64,000 nt of DNA from Corynebacterium sp. HMSC29G08 (GTDB taxonomy: Bacteria > Actinomycetota > Actinomycetes > Mycobacteriales > Mycobacteriaceae), in NCBI RefSeq assembly GCF_001806875.1, contig NZ_KV786209.1, forward strand, positions 520-64,519, written 5' to 3'. The notes below the pieces were generated by a model, which worked only from the letters and a program-made list of their open reading frames with translations, searched no databases and was not told the DNA's origin. Position 1 is the stretch's first letter. Every line of letters starts with the position of its first letter. Shown here piece after piece: positions 47,207 through 56,845 of the stretch. The position numbers were made by a program, and so were the translations under genes.

Positions 47207-47908
47207 ATGACTGAAAGCCGTGCGCAAAAGGCCCCCGCATTGAGGGATGCACTGGTGGCGGCGGCGGCCCTGACGTCCATGTACGCACTTTTTATCGGTC
47301 AAGGGCTGCTTCTGGTGCGTTTGGGCTTGCCACGATCGACGGCAGCAGCGCTGATACCGGTCATGCTTCTGGTGGCCATGGCTGCGCCCATGTACCTGCT
47401 TTTCCGCTACATGCGGGGCAGCGGGCCTGGGCTCGGGTTTACGCGTTTGGGGCACCGGGGTTGGCACCTTCTGTGGCAGACGCCGGCGGTGGTGGTTGCT
47501 GCGGCGACTTCCAGCGCAATCATCGGCACGCTTATAGGGCTTGCACCCGATAAAGAATCGGCCACAAACGTGCTGGCTTCGGATGCGAAACAGGCCGCCC
47601 CCGTCCTGCTGCTCTTAATTGCCTACCTGCTGGTAGGGCCGGTGATTGAAGAGGTGGTGTTCCGTCGCGTACTCATGGGCTATTTTGACAGCCTGATGCC
47701 GGCGGCAGCAAGCGTGCTGCTCACCTCTGCCCTCTTCAGCGCCGCGCACATTGCGCCGCCAGCAATCCTCTACACTTTTTTCCTGGGCATCGGACTAGCG
47801 CTGGTGGCGCGGTTCCACGGCAACATCACTGCCAGCTTCATTGTGCACGCGGCCAACAATCTGCTGGCCAGTGCAGCGACGTTCGCAGCGTTTGTCGCGC
47901 TGCTGTGA
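47207..47908 (+). CDS. CPBP-family intramembrane metalloprotease
   Basis: Membrane protein of 233 aa with about seven helices. The family motifs are present: EEVVFRRVLMG (motif 1, the Glu-Glu and Arg), FSAAHI (motif 2 His) and HAANNLLA (motif 3). The family includes CAAX-prenyl-protease-like and bacteriocin self-immunity proteins; the substrate is unknown. GAGGTGC precedes the ATG. It is divergent from fumC. Confidence 0.87.
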   Translation: MTESRAQKAPALRDALVAAAALTSMYALFIGQGLLLVRLGLPRSTAAALIPVMLLVAMAAPMYLLFRYMRGSGPGLGFTRLGHRGWHLLWQTPAVVVAAATSSAIIGTLIGLAPDKESATNVLASDAKQAAPVLLLLIAYLLVGPVIEEVVFRRVLMGYFDSLMPAAASVLLTSALFSAAHIAPPAILYTFFLGIGLALVARFHGNITASFIVHAANNLLASAATFAAFVALL

Positions 47909-47927
47909 GTGGGCCTACTGCTACGGC

Positions 47928-48941
47928 CTACTGCTTCGGCTCGGAGTAATCCACCACGGAGTACTCCTGCAGCTTGGCCAGCTGGTGCAGGGACTCAACG
48001 TAGCGCACGGTGCCGGACTTCGAGCGCATGACCAGCGAACGCGTAGTCGCACCGTTTTTGCGGTAGGACACGCCGCGGAGCATGTCGCCGTTGGTCACGC
48101 CGGTGGCTGCGAAGTAGCAGTTGTCGGAAGTGACCAGGTCGTTGATGCCTAGCACGCGATCCAGGTCGTGGCCAGCAGCTAGGACGCGCTCGCGCTCTTC
48201 GTCGGACTGCGGTGCCAGCATGCCCTGGATCTCACCGCCCAGGCACTTCAGCGCGCATGCGGTGATGACGCCCTCAGGGGTGCCACCGATGCCCATTGCC
48301 ATATCGATGGAGTTGGTGTCTTGTGCGGCAGCGATGGCGCCAGCCACGTCGCCGTCCATGATGTAGCGAACCTTGGCGCCAGCTGCGCGGATATCACGCA
48401 CAAGCTGATCGTGGCGCGGGCGATCCAATACAACCACCGTCACCTCATGTGGGCGGATGCCCTTAGCCTTCGCAACCACCTCAATGTTGTGGCTGATCGG
48501 GGCAGTGATGTCGATCTTGCCGGCAGCTTCCGGGCCGACGGCGATCTTGCTCATGTAGAACGCGTCCTGCGGGTTGAACATGGAGCCACGGTCGGCAGCG
48601 GCGATCACAGAGATGGCGTTCGGGCGGCCCTCTGCCATCAGGCGAGTGCCGTCAACCGGGTCCACGGCCAAGTCAACCGATGCGCCCAAGCCGTTGCCAA
48701 CCTGCTCGCCGTTGTACAGCATTGGGGCTTCGTCCTTCTCGCCCTCGCCAATAACAATGACGCCGTCCATGTTCACGGAGTTGATCATCTTGCGCATCGC
48801 GTCTACCGCGGCGCCGTCGCCTTCGTTCTTCTTGCCGCGTCCCACCCAGCGGCCGGAAGCCAAAGCGGCCGCCTCCGTCACGCGAACCAGTTCCATTGCA
48901 AGGTTGCGGTCCGGGAAGTATTCGTTGGGTGATTCAGTCAT
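47928..48941 (-). CDS. glpX: Fructose-1,6-bisphosphatase, class II
   Basis: Gluconeogenic enzyme of 337 aa. GlpX features are [20 protein letters not shown] [16 protein letters not shown], the metal-site [29 protein letters not shown] and [18 protein letters not shown] lies 9 nt before the ATG at 48941. The gene sits between fumC and the xse genes, as in other corynebacteria. Confidence 0.96.
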   Translation of the reverse strand: MTESPNEYFPDRNLAMELVRVTEAAALASGRWVGRGKKNEGDGAAVDAMRKMINSVNMDGVIVIGEGEKDEAPMLYNGEQVGNGLGASVDLAVDPVDGTRLMAEGRPNAISVIAAADRGSMFNPQDAFYMSKIAVGPEAAGKIDITAPISHNIEVVAKAKGIRPHEVTVVVLDRPRHDQLVRDIRAAGAKVRYIMDGDVAGAIAAAQDTNSIDMAMGIGGTPEGVITACALKCLGGEIQGMLAPQSDEERERVLAAGHDLDRVLGINDLVTSDNCYFAATGVTNGDMLRGVSYRKNGATTRSLVMRSKSGTVRYVESLHQLAKLQEYSVVDYSEPKQ

Positions 48942-49085
48942 CGAGGCCAGCCTCCTCAAGGCGATAAAGCAAAGACAAATTAGTGGACTCTTCTATTCTG
49001 GCACTAAATGCTTCATGGAACCTGAGCTTTCACACCCTAAAAAGGGGATTCGAGGCCAAAGCGGGAACGTGCCATACTGTTGCGC

Positions 49086-49652
49086 GTGGCCAACAAAGGA
49101 AAACCCCGCGTCTTTCAAGACGGTCGGGACATGCTCATCAACGTCGTTGTCATCGTCGTCCTCATGCTCGTGGGGGTAGGCGCGACAGGACTGTGCACCT
49201 ACAATCCGGGCACGCCGAAAAATGGCCCGGTGCAGGAAGTTGATGCTGAAACGTTCCTTGGCATGGAGGCTCGCGCCACGAACTTCCCGGTTCGTTTCCC
49301 GCACGCTCCGGAAGGCTGGGTGACTAATTCCGCGCGCCGCACCATGATCGACGGCCAACCGGCGCCCGTGGTGGGCTGGGTGACCAAGGACGGCGGTTTC
49401 CTGCAGCTCACACAAACCGGTGCCGACCTTGACACGGCCGTTGCATCAGTGGACGGCAAGCTACGCCCGGAGGAGCGCACCGAGCAGGTTGATGGGCACG
49501 AGGTGCGCATCTTGCTTAGCGACGATGCCGATACCCGCCCCATCTGGGCCCTCGACGCCGGCGACGCGCGCTTCATTCTCACCGGCGCCGGCACGGACGC
49601 CGAGTTCACCGAGCTTTTGCGCGCCGCATTGCAGGCGCAGCCGCTGCAGTAG
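49086..49652 (+). CDS. DUF4245 membrane-anchored protein
   Basis: Protein of 188 aa with one N-terminal transmembrane helix (MLINVVVIVVLMLVGVGAT) after KPRVFQDGRD, the typical DUF4245 start, then an extracytoplasmic domain (FPVRFPHAPEGWVTNSAR, TKDGGFLQLTQTGADLD). Function unknown. GTG at 49086 is chosen over the TTG at 49080. The position between glpX and xseB is conserved in the genus as I recall. Confidence 0.82.
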   Translation: MANKGKPRVFQDGRDMLINVVVIVVLMLVGVGATGLCTYNPGTPKNGPVQEVDAETFLGMEARATNFPVRFPHAPEGWVTNSARRTMIDGQPAPVVGWVTKDGGFLQLTQTGADLDTAVASVDGKLRPEERTEQVDGHEVRILLSDDADTRPIWALDAGDARFILTGAGTDAEFTELLRAALQAQPLQ

Positions 49653-49658
49653 TTATTT

Positions 49659-49910
49659 CTATTCTTCCTCGCGGCTGCCGATGGCAGCCTCGACACGCTC
49701 GGAGGCGTTGTGTAGAAGGACCTCGCAACGCTTCGCCAGTGCTTCGCCGCGCTCCCAGTACTTCAGGGACTCATCCAGGCTCATCTGACCCAGCTCCAGG
49801 ATTTTTACCGTTTCCACAAGCTCGGCACGTGCTTGCTCGTAGCTTAAGGTCTGCGGGTCCGGAAACGCATTGTCGCCAGCCTGGCCTGCGCCGAAAGTGT
49901 TCTCTGCCAT
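49659..49910 (-). CDS. xseB: Exodeoxyribonuclease VII small subunit
   Basis: Small helical subunit of 83 aa that, with XseA, degrades single-stranded DNA. The pattern [37 protein letters not shown] is typical. The ATG at 49910 lies 50 nt after the xseA stop. Confidence 0.92.
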   Translation of the reverse strand: MAENTFGAGQAGDNAFPDPQTLSYEQARAELVETVKILELGQMSLDESLKYWERGEALAKRCEVLLHNASERVEAAIGSREEE

Positions 49911-49959
49911 TGTCTTTATCCTTTGCTGTCTGAGATTTAGTGTTTTAGTTGGGTTTTGT

Positions 49960-51219
49960 CTAGTCGGCTTGGGTGACACCCATAGCCGCTGCGGTAATGG
50001 ATCCGTCGCCGACGCGGATGCGCAGCTGGGAGCCTGGAGGGGACTGCTCGATGGAGGTCACAACTTCGGGCCCGGAGCCGTCGCGCGGCAGCATTTGGAC
50101 CACCGAGTAGCCACGCGCCAGGGTGGCCGAAGGCCCAAGCGCCGAGACCTGGGCCCGCAACGCGGAAACCACCGACGTTTGTTGCTGCACAAAATAGGTG
50201 ATCTCCCGGCGCATCCGCTGCACATCGCGGGCGACCTCTTCCTGGCGCTGGCTGATTGCGACCATCGGGTTTGCCAGCGCGGGACGGGAGCGCACGTTGG
50301 CCAGCCCTTGGCGCTCACGCTCCACCCAGGCGCGCAGTGCGGCAGCGCTACGGGCACGAGCTTCTGCAACCAAGGCAAGCTCTTCTTCCATGCTGGGAAC
50401 GACGCGCTTTGCTGCGTCCGTAGGTGTGGCGGCACGCAGGTCAGCAACATTGTCCAACACTGGGTTGTCAGGCTCGTGGCCGATAGCGGAGACCACCGGG
50501 GTACGCGCAGCTGCGACGGCGCGCTGCAACGCCTCCTCAGAAAACGGCAACAAGTCCTCGACAGAGCCGCCACCGCGGGCGATGATGATCACGTCCACCT
50601 CCGGGTCGGCGTCGAGACGCTCCAGTGCGGCGATAACCTCAGGTACGGTGCGCGGGCCCTGAACAGCGGTGTTGATCACTTCGAAACGCACCGCCGGCCA
50701 ACGATCCTGCGCCACAGAAAGTACGTCGCGCTCCGCGGCGGACCCGCGGCCGGTGATCAACCCCACCTTGTTCGGCAGGTAGGGCAGGCGGCGCTTGTGC
50801 TGCGGATCAAAGAGGCCCTCAGCCGCCAGGCGGTGGCGCAGCTGCTCGATGCGCGCCAACAACTCACCCACGCCCACGTGCCTAATCTCCGTGACCTTCA
50901 TGGAGAAGGAGCCCCGCTGCGTGAAGAAGTTTGGTTTGCCGTGGATGATGACATGGTCGCCGTCGTTAAGCGGGGTGCTCATGCTGCTCAACAACCTGGT
51001 GTCAGCGATGAGCTCCACCGATGCCTCAGCCTGCGTATCGCGCAATGTGAGGTAGGAATAGCTCCAGTTGGGCTTGGTCTTTACCTGGGTGAGCTGGCCT
51101 TCGACCCAAAGGTAGCCCAGGCGCTCAATCCAGCCCTTGACGCTGGTGTTGAGTTTGGAGACGCTCCACGGCGTCTCCGCAGTACTTTTTGGCGCTTGCG
51201 CCCCATGTGGCTCTGCCAC
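49960..51219 (-). CDS. xseA: Exodeoxyribonuclease VII large subunit
   Basis: Catalytic subunit of 419 aa. An N-terminal OB-fold ([24 protein letters not shown]) is followed by the catalytic core with [33 protein letters not shown] and [13 protein letters not shown] [14 protein letters not shown], then a coiled-coil C-terminus that binds XseB. Confidence 0.95.
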   Translation of the reverse strand: MAEPHGAQAPKSTAETPWSVSKLNTSVKGWIERLGYLWVEGQLTQVKTKPNWSYSYLTLRDTQAEASVELIADTRLLSSMSTPLNDGDHVIIHGKPNFFTQRGSFSMKVTEIRHVGVGELLARIEQLRHRLAAEGLFDPQHKRRLPYLPNKVGLITGRGSAAERDVLSVAQDRWPAVRFEVINTAVQGPRTVPEVIAALERLDADPEVDVIIIARGGGSVEDLLPFSEEALQRAVAAARTPVVSAIGHEPDNPVLDNVADLRAATPTDAAKRVVPSMEEELALVAEARARSAAALRAWVERERQGLANVRSRPALANPMVAISQRQEEVARDVQRMRREITYFVQQQTSVVSALRAQVSALGPSATLARGYSVVQMLPRDGSGPEVVTSIEQSPPGSQLRIRVGDGSITAAAMGVTQAD

Positions 51220-51328
51220 GAGAAAACCTCCAATTCCGCCCCGCAGGGGCCAATCCGCTCCTTAGGCACCACAAGCGTACGCGGTAGTCCTCTATGTAAT
51301 TAGACGTAGCTTGGGTAGGGTCGGTTCC

Positions 51329-52279
51329 ATGTCGGATGAGGGAAAAAATATTCTTCTCGCTTCCCCGCGCGGATACTGCGCTGGCGTAGACCGGGCGGTG
51401 GAAACCGTTGAGAAGGCACTTGAAAAGTATGGCGATCCTGTTTATGTGCGTAAAGAGATCGTGCACAACAAGTATGTGGTGAAGACGCTCGAGGAGCGCG
51501 GCGCCGTGTTCGTGGAAGAAACCGACGAAGTGCCCGAGGGTGCCCACGTGGTGTTCTCAGCACACGGTGTGTCGCCCGTGGTGCGTGAATCCGCGCTGCA
51601 GCGCAACCTGTTGGCCATCGACGCATCCTGCCCGCTGGTGACCAAGGTGCACAACGAGGCGAAGCGTTTCGCTCGCGACGGCTACCAGATCCTGCTGGTG
51701 GGACACGAAGGCCACGAGGAAGTGGAAGGCACCGCCGGAGAGGCTCCGGAAGTTACCCACCTCGTGGACGGGATCGAGGGCGTTGAGGCGCTGCCAGACT
51801 TTCCGGAGGACCAGCCGCTGGTGTGGCTGTCTCAAACCACGCTGAGTGTGGACGAGACGCTGGAGATCGTAGAAAAGCTCAAAGCGCGCTTCCCACACCT
51901 GGAGGACCCGCCGAGCGATGACATTTGCTACGCCACCCAGAACCGCCAGGCTGCGGTGAAGAACATCGCGCCGCGCTGTGAACTGGTAATTGTCGTGGGT
52001 TCGCAAAACTCCTCCAACTCCAAGCGCCTGGTGGAGGTTGCGCTGGAGGCAGGTGCGAAGGCGTCCTATCTGGTGGATTACGCCCACCAGATCGATGATG
52101 CGTGGCTGGAAGGCGTGGACACAGTCGGTCTGACCTCGGGCGCATCGGTGCCGGAGATCCTGGTCCAAGAAGTGGTTTCCCACCTGGGTGAGCGCGGCTT
52201 TACAAACGCCGAAGAGGTCACCACCACGGTGGAGACCATCACGTTCGCGTTGCCGCGTGACCTGCGGGTGCGAAGCTAG
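51329..52279 (+). CDS. ispH: 4-hydroxy-3-methylbut-2-enyl diphosphate reductase
   Basis: Final enzyme of the MEP isoprenoid pathway, 316 aa, with a [4Fe-4S] cluster. The cluster Cys residues are in [22 protein letters not shown] and [19 protein letters not shown] and SSNSKRL are also present. The ATG at 51329 follows GGGTAGGG; the raw frame starts six codons earlier. Divergent from xseA. Confidence 0.96.
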   Translation: MSDEGKNILLASPRGYCAGVDRAVETVEKALEKYGDPVYVRKEIVHNKYVVKTLEERGAVFVEETDEVPEGAHVVFSAHGVSPVVRESALQRNLLAIDASCPLVTKVHNEAKRFARDGYQILLVGHEGHEEVEGTAGEAPEVTHLVDGIEGVEALPDFPEDQPLVWLSQTTLSVDETLEIVEKLKARFPHLEDPPSDDICYATQNRQAAVKNIAPRCELVIVVGSQNSSNSKRLVEVALEAGAKASYLVDYAHQIDDAWLEGVDTVGLTSGASVPEILVQEVVSHLGERGFTNAEEVTTTVETITFALPRDLRVRS

Positions 52280-52917
52280 TTCGAGTACAGGTCATCTCCC
52301 AGGCGGCTTGAAAGCCGCCTGCTGGTAGAGCTGCCGGTAGCGCCACCGGTAGAGCGGTTTGCGGAACGTTCCCGCTTGAGCAACTCATCCACTGACACCG
52401 TGCGCTGCCTGCCGGTGGCGCGCTCGCGTGCACGCCGGCCCTGGGTGGTGGTCTTGCGGTTGCTTGCCGCAGCCTGGATGCGCTGGCGTGTCTCGGTGCG
52501 CGCAAGCGCCCGGTTTTGACGCCTGATCAGTTGCACGCGACTCCACCCAAGTACGGCGGCAATCACGGTTAATGTGGCAAGCCAGGGAAAGAGCTGCACC
52601 AGCGGATAAACCACAAGCAGTTGCGCCGCGCGTGACGACGCCCCGCCGGCCGACAACTGATCACCAGCGCCGAGCACGCCAATCGCGGTAGCCGCGGCAG
52701 CAAAAAGCAGTGGGGCAGTGGCAACGGTCAAGAAAATCCCGCGCGGGTTCACCAGCAATGTGGTGGCAATGAGTGAGAGCGCGAAGAAGATTCCGCACGG
52801 CCACAGCGCGCCGCCTGAGAATACGGACACAGCCACCGCCGTCAGCAGCGCGGCAAAGTTGATGCCGATAGCGGAGCCGGTGGGCAGGCCAACGAATTCT
52901 TTCGACGCGTAAGACAC
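52276..52917 (-). CDS. DUF6542 membrane protein
   Basis: Protein of 213 aa. The first two thirds has four hydrophobic segments beginning [21 protein letters not shown], as in actinobacterial DUF6542. The C-terminal third is very basic and cytoplasmic ([20 protein letters not shown] through [12 protein letters not shown]). Function unknown. The stop overlaps the convergent ispH stop by 4 bp. Confidence 0.75.
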   Translation of the reverse strand: MSYASKEFVGLPTGSAIGINFAALLTAVAVSVFSGGALWPCGIFFALSLIATTLLVNPRGIFLTVATAPLLFAAAATAIGVLGAGDQLSAGGASSRAAQLLVVYPLVQLFPWLATLTVIAAVLGWSRVQLIRRQNRALARTETRQRIQAAASNRKTTTQGRRARERATGRQRTVSVDELLKRERSANRSTGGATGSSTSRRLSSRLGDDLYSN

Positions 52918-52928
52918 GGTTGTTCAGT

Positions 52929-54329
52929 CTAGCGGTTACGTTTCACGCCAAGGCGACGAAGCTTCGCACTTTGCTCACGAAGCTTTTTCAGGCTCGGGTT
53001 CAAACCCTTGTTAACTCCAGTGTTAACTCCAGGTGTTTTTGAGGCATGCTCGGCGGGTTGGGGTACTTCATCTATGATCGGCGCGGCTGACCAATCCCTT
53101 TTCTGATGCCACTCTTGGCGCTCGTGAGCAGATTCTTCCTCAGCGATCTTTGCAATAACCGCGCCCTCCGAGGTGTAAAAATCCAATTCATCTGCGGTGC
53201 GCTCGCCGGAGTGGATTCGAAGCATATCCAGTACGTAGCGGTATGCGACAGCAATCATCGCCGCCACCGGCACAGCAAGGAAGGCGCCGACCAGGCCGAA
53301 GAGGCCGCCGCCCACGGTGACTGAAATCAACACGATCACCGGGTGCAGGTTCATAGCGCGCGACTGCAGCATGGGGGAGAGGATGTTGCCCTCCAACTGC
53401 TGCACCACGATCACAATCGCCAGCACGATCAGTGCCTTAGTAAAACCAAGTGAGACCAGCGCCACCAACACAGCAAGGGTGCCTGCCACCACCGCGCCAA
53501 CGATCGGGATGAAGCCCGCGACAAACGTGATCACAGACAAGGTGAACGCCATTGGCACTTGCAGAAGGGCGATGCCGAGGCCGATAAACGTGGCGTCGAT
53601 AAGAGAAACGATCGCTTGGGCACGAATGAAACCTGAAAGGGTGATCCAAGCTCGGGTGAGGAGTTCCGTGGCGTGCAGGCCGCTGCGGCCGCCGGTGGCG
53701 GAGCGGAGCCAGGGAAGGAAACGGTGGCCGTCTTTAAGGAAGAAGAAGGTCAACACGATGATCACCATGAGCGTGACCGCCAGGCCGGCCGCCGAGCTGA
53801 TACCGGAGAACACGCCGCCCGCGATCGCACCCGCCTGGTTTTGTACCCAGTGGGCGATGTCGTTGGCGGCTTCGTTGATCTTCTCCGGGTCAACGTTGAG
53901 CGGCGGGCCCTGCAGCCACAGCTGGAGGCGCTGCACGCCCTCAAACGCTTGGAGATACAGCACCCGGGAGTGGTTGACTATATCTGGGGCGATGAGGCTA
54001 AAAATGGCGCCAACCAGGCCAATGAAACCCAGCATGGTCAGGATGGCTGCCAGGCCAGCGGGCACCTTATGGCGCCGCAGCCACGTAGCAATCGGCGCCA
54101 GCACGGTGCAGATGATCAGCGCCAAAATCACTGGCAGTATGCCGGCCCAGAACGTGCCGATCATCTTGCCCAGGGCAAACAGGAACACCGCGATGACAAT
54201 CAGCCGAATGGTGAGCATGGCGGTGTTTTTTAGCCATTGGTTCATCACCACGCCGCGGTCAACACGGTTGTGAGTGTTGGTTTCGGCGGTCTCGCCGGTG
54301 GTGTTCGTGGTGTCGGTGCTCGTGCTCAC
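52929..54329 (-). CDS. AI-2E family transporter
   Basis: Membrane protein of 466 aa of the AI-2E/YdiK/PerM family with about eight helices: AGILPVILALIICTVLAPIATWLRR, a large extracytoplasmic loop, and GFIPIVGAVVAGTLAVLVAL plus GGGLFGLVGAFLAVPVAAMI. Some members export quorum signal AI-2 and others are sodium/proton antiporters. The C-terminal tail (about 90 residues) is cytoplasmic and basic. Divergent from ychF. Confidence 0.87.
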   Translation of the reverse strand: MSTSTDTTNTTGETAETNTHNRVDRGVVMNQWLKNTAMLTIRLIVIAVFLFALGKMIGTFWAGILPVILALIICTVLAPIATWLRRHKVPAGLAAILTMLGFIGLVGAIFSLIAPDIVNHSRVLYLQAFEGVQRLQLWLQGPPLNVDPEKINEAANDIAHWVQNQAGAIAGGVFSGISSAAGLAVTLMVIIVLTFFFLKDGHRFLPWLRSATGGRSGLHATELLTRAWITLSGFIRAQAIVSLIDATFIGLGIALLQVPMAFTLSVITFVAGFIPIVGAVVAGTLAVLVALVSLGFTKALIVLAIVIVVQQLEGNILSPMLQSRAMNLHPVIVLISVTVGGGLFGLVGAFLAVPVAAMIAVAYRYVLDMLRIHSGERTADELDFYTSEGAVIAKIAEEESAHERQEWHQKRDWSAAPIIDEVPQPAEHASKTPGVNTGVNKGLNPSLKKLREQSAKLRRLGVKRNR

Positions 54330-54394
54330 GAGACCTATTGTGCCCGATGGGGCTTCTGGGTGTTGCGGGTGGGAGTGGGCTAGGATAGCGCAGC

Positions 54395-55498
54395 GTGAGC
54401 CTTACTCTTGGAATTGTCGGTTTGCCCAACGTTGGCAAGTCCACACTGTTTAATGCACTGACTCGTAACGACGTCTTGGCGGCGAACTACCCCTTCGCCA
54501 CGATCGAGCCGAACGTGGGCTTGGTTGAGCTGCCGGACCCGCGTCTGAAGCGCTTGGCCGAGATCTTCAAGTCTGAGCGCATTTTGCCTGCAACGGTGTC
54601 GTTTGTAGACATCGCCGGCATTGTCAAGGGTGCGTCTGAGGGCGAAGGCATGGGCAACGCGTTTTTGGCCAACATCCGTGAGGCCGACGCGATCTGCCAG
54701 GTGGTGCGCGCGTTTAGCGACGAGAACGTTATCCACGTTGACGGCAACGCCGACCCCGCAAGTGACATCTCCGTGATCAACACCGAGCTGATCCTGGCGG
54801 ACTTGCAGACCATTGAGAAGGCCCTGCCGCGCCTGGAGAAGGAAGCGCGTAAGGACAAAGACGTTGCAGCGCAGGTGGAGGAAGCCAAGAAGGCGCAGGC
54901 CATTCTTGAGGACGATCGCACGCTCTTCGCCGCCGCCAAGAGCGGGGAAGTAGACCTTGGTCTTCTACACCACCTGCACCTGATGACGGCGAAACCGTTC
55001 CTCTACGTGTTCAACTCCGATGAGGCGGTGCTCACGGATGAGGACCGCAAGCAGGAGCTGCGCGACCTGGTCGCACCCGCCGAGGCTGTGTTCCTGGACG
55101 CGCAGACGGAGACGGAGCTTCTCGAGCTTGACGACGAAGATGCCGCCGAACTCCTCGCAGCCGTCGGCCAAGACGAGCCAGGTTTGCAGACGCTGGCCAA
55201 GGCCGGCTTTGACACCCTTGGCCTGCAGACCTACCTGACGGCGGGGCCGAAGGAGGCACGCGCCTGGACCATCCGCAAGGGCGACACCGCGCCGAAGGCC
55301 GCAGGCGTAATCCACACCGACTTTGAGAAGGGCTTCATCAAGGCCGAGATCGTCGGCTTTGAAGACCTGGATGAGTTGGGCTCTATGGCCGAGGCCCGTG
55401 CCGCCGGCAAGGTCCGCCAGGAGGGCAAGGACTACGTCATGGTCGACGGCGACGTCGTCGAGTTCAAGACAGGATTAACCTCTGGGGCGAAGAGATGA
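54395..55498 (+). CDS. ychF: Redox-regulated ATPase YchF
   Basis: Obg-like P-loop ATPase of 367 aa that binds ribosomes. It has LGIVGLPNVGKSTLFNALT, DIAGIVKGASEGEGMGN, and the C-terminal TGS domain ending DGDVVEFKTGL. The GTG start lies 8 nt after TAGGAT (54381-54386) with no Shine-Dalgarno, suggesting a leaderless mRNA. The stop overlaps the next ATG as ATGA. Confidence 0.96.
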   Translation: MSLTLGIVGLPNVGKSTLFNALTRNDVLAANYPFATIEPNVGLVELPDPRLKRLAEIFKSERILPATVSFVDIAGIVKGASEGEGMGNAFLANIREADAICQVVRAFSDENVIHVDGNADPASDISVINTELILADLQTIEKALPRLEKEARKDKDVAAQVEEAKKAQAILEDDRTLFAAAKSGEVDLGLLHHLHLMTAKPFLYVFNSDEAVLTDEDRKQELRDLVAPAEAVFLDAQTETELLELDDEDAAELLAAVGQDEPGLQTLAKAGFDTLGLQTYLTAGPKEARAWTIRKGDTAPKAAGVIHTDFEKGFIKAEIVGFEDLDELGSMAEARAAGKVRQEGKDYVMVDGDVVEFKTGLTSGAKR

Positions 55499-56184
55499 AG
55501 TGCGGTTCCTGCGGCCACCCGCTGGAGCCACAGAAGAAATTCTGCGGCGAGTGCGGCGCTCCCGCGCCTAGCGGGTCGGGCAACACTGCGAGTACTGGAG
55601 GCGGAGATGTCCACGGTGGCTTGTACCAAGCGGGGCGCGATGTAGTGGTTAATCCGCCGCCGGAAGCTCCACCGGTGGCAACATACGAGGCTGTCCCGAA
55701 ATGGCGGAGCCCCTTCACTCAGGGGCTACTTTCCTGGGCAGGAGTGATCATCGGATTAATGAGCTTGTTCCCACTCTGGAAGCTTCTTCAGCCGGTTCTA
55801 GGACTGTTCACTTCAGAGCCCGAGGGTGATCCGGGCAGTCCCAACATCGCGTGGTTGGTCGCCTTTCTGGTTCTGGTTCTGGTTCTGGTTCTGATCTTTT
55901 ACCTCCGCTATTTGACTAAGGGCCAGCTGCGCGTACCATTGAAGTTTGGGTGGGCGGTGAGCGGTTCAGGTCGTCGTATAACGATTGAGAAAATCCGCGC
56001 GGGAAAGTGTCCTCTGTGTGGTGGCAAGATGCGGTATTACAACAAGCCGACAAAGTGGATTGATCACATTTATGCGAATGGGCGCAAACGACGCGAGGTG
56101 ACAGAGCGTCTCCCTGTGCTTGAGTGCACGCGGAACCCGCGTCATTGGGTAGAGGTCGATCCAGCTGAGGAGGCAGAGTCATGA
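55495..56184 (+). CDS. Zinc-ribbon membrane protein with an amyloid-like motif
   Basis: Protein of 229 aa, family not recognised. Residues 3-20 are a zinc ribbon (CGSCGHPL and CGECGAP). Residues 36-53 (GGDVHGGLYQAGRDVVVNPP) resemble the Gly/Gln/Val motifs found at the ends of bacterial amyloid-signalling and conflict proteins. Two transmembrane helices follow (about 78-98 and 121-141; the second is a V-L repeat encoded by tandem ttctgg units), then a second Cys pair CPLCGGK and a cytoplasmic domain. It is coupled to ychF by an ATGA overlap. Confidence 0.7.
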   Translation: MKCGSCGHPLEPQKKFCGECGAPAPSGSGNTASTGGGDVHGGLYQAGRDVVVNPPPEAPPVATYEAVPKWRSPFTQGLLSWAGVIIGLMSLFPLWKLLQPVLGLFTSEPEGDPGSPNIAWLVAFLVLVLVLVLIFYLRYLTKGQLRVPLKFGWAVSGSGRRITIEKIRAGKCPLCGGKMRYYNKPTKWIDHIYANGRKRREVTERLPVLECTRNPRHWVEVDPAEEAES

Positions 56185-56222
56185 GCAGTGACGACGTGGT
56201 GGAGTTCAAATTTAACGTGTAG
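56181..56222 (+). CDS. Micro-ORF 1, MSSDDVVEFKFNV
   Basis: A 13-codon frame with an excellent Shine-Dalgarno (AGGAGG, 7 nt spacing), coupled to the upstream gene by ATGA. Its C-terminus VEFKFNV-stop recurs in related form at 58322, 62936 and 63577, with several of the differences at silent codon positions. It ends immediately before the higB promoter, so it may be a leader peptide of the toxin-antitoxin operon, or the DNA itself may be a binding site. Confidence 0.4.
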   Translation: MSSDDVVEFKFNV

Positions 56223-56227
56223 CGTTA
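56213..56227. promoter_or_regulatory. Palindrome TAACG-TGTAG-CGTTA upstream of higB
   Basis: Five-bp inverted repeats separated by 5 nt, directly adjacent to the -35 box at 56228. The position suits autorepression by HigA or the HigBA complex. Confidence 0.5.
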
Positions 56228-56256
56228 TTGACGCTTCGCGTTATGGGGGATAGGGT
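56228..56256 (+). promoter_or_regulatory. higBA promoter
   Basis: TTGACG (-35) and TAGGGT (-10) are separated by 17 nt. The higB ATG follows 5 nt after the -10, so the transcript is probably leaderless or nearly so. Confidence 0.6.
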
Positions 56257-56261
56257 GAAGC

Positions 56262-56543
56262 ATGATCCAGTCGTTCGCTGACAAGGACACTGAGCGTCTG
56301 TGGAATCGAGAGCGGGTTCGCTCGATCGATTCCCGCATTCACTCAGTAGCGCTGCGCAAGCTTCGCCAGCTTGGGTACGCGCAGACTCTTGATGAGTTAC
56401 GGATTCCCCCGGGAAACCGGCTCGAGGCGTTGAAAGGTGATCGGCGGGGTCAGTTCAGCATTCGAATCAACGACCAGTGGCGGATCTGTTTTCGGTGGTC
56501 CGCCGCGGGGCCAGAGGAGGTTGAGATCGTTGACTACCACTGA
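56262..56543 (+). CDS. higB: HigB-type toxin (RelE/ParE superfamily mRNA interferase)
   Basis: Toxin of 93 aa: IQSFADKDTERLWNRERV at the N-terminus, LRIPPGNRLEALKGDRRGQFSIRI, and NDQWRICFRW followed by VEIVDYH. This is the HigB pattern, with conserved basic residues and a C-terminal His for ribosome-dependent mRNA cleavage. The toxin gene precedes the antitoxin gene, the order typical of higBA. Its stop lies 14 nt inside higA. Confidence 0.9.
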   Translation: MIQSFADKDTERLWNRERVRSIDSRIHSVALRKLRQLGYAQTLDELRIPPGNRLEALKGDRRGQFSIRINDQWRICFRWSAAGPEEVEIVDYH

Positions 56544-56838
56544 CAAGCTCCCTCCGGTTCACCCCGGTGAGATCCTCATGGAGGACTTTCTCAAAGAAAT
56601 GGGGATCACCCAGCACAAGCTCGCCGTCTCCATCGGCGTTCCGCCCCGCCGGATCAACGAAATTGTTCACGGTAAGCGCGCTGTAACCGCTGACACGGCC
56701 CTTCGTCTAGCGAAGTTTTTCGAGATGAGCCCCCAGTTCTGGCTCGGGTTGCAGACCCAGTACGACCTGGATGTGGCAGAAGACAAAATCCTCGCCGAGA
56801 TCGAGAGGATTCAACCGGTCCAAGCTGCTTCGGCGTAG
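56530..56838 (+). CDS. higA: HigA-type antitoxin
   Basis: DNA-binding antitoxin of 102 aa with an XRE-type helix-turn-helix: HPGEILMEDFLKEMGITQHKLAVSIGVPPRRINEIVHGKRAVTADTALRLAKFF, followed by the MSPQFWLGLQTQYDLDVAE segment characteristic of HigA/VapI. The start is a TTG at 56530 inside higB, with GGAGG 11 nt upstream. Confidence 0.9.
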   Translation: MTTTDKLPPVHPGEILMEDFLKEMGITQHKLAVSIGVPPRRINEIVHGKRAVTADTALRLAKFFEMSPQFWLGLQTQYDLDVAEDKILAEIERIQPVQAASA

Positions 56839-56845
56839 GCCGCAC

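Noticed and set aside
45825..47207. 460-codon plus-strand frame
   Set aside because: Antisense to fumC, composition typical of a shadow frame, no motif.
49870..51303. 477-codon plus-strand frame
   Set aside because: Antisense to xseA; His/Gln/Cys-rich with no domain.
55868..55894. Tandem ttctgg repeats as a possible phase-variable tract
   Set aside because: The unit is 6 bp, so length changes add or remove two residues in a membrane helix and cannot switch the frame.
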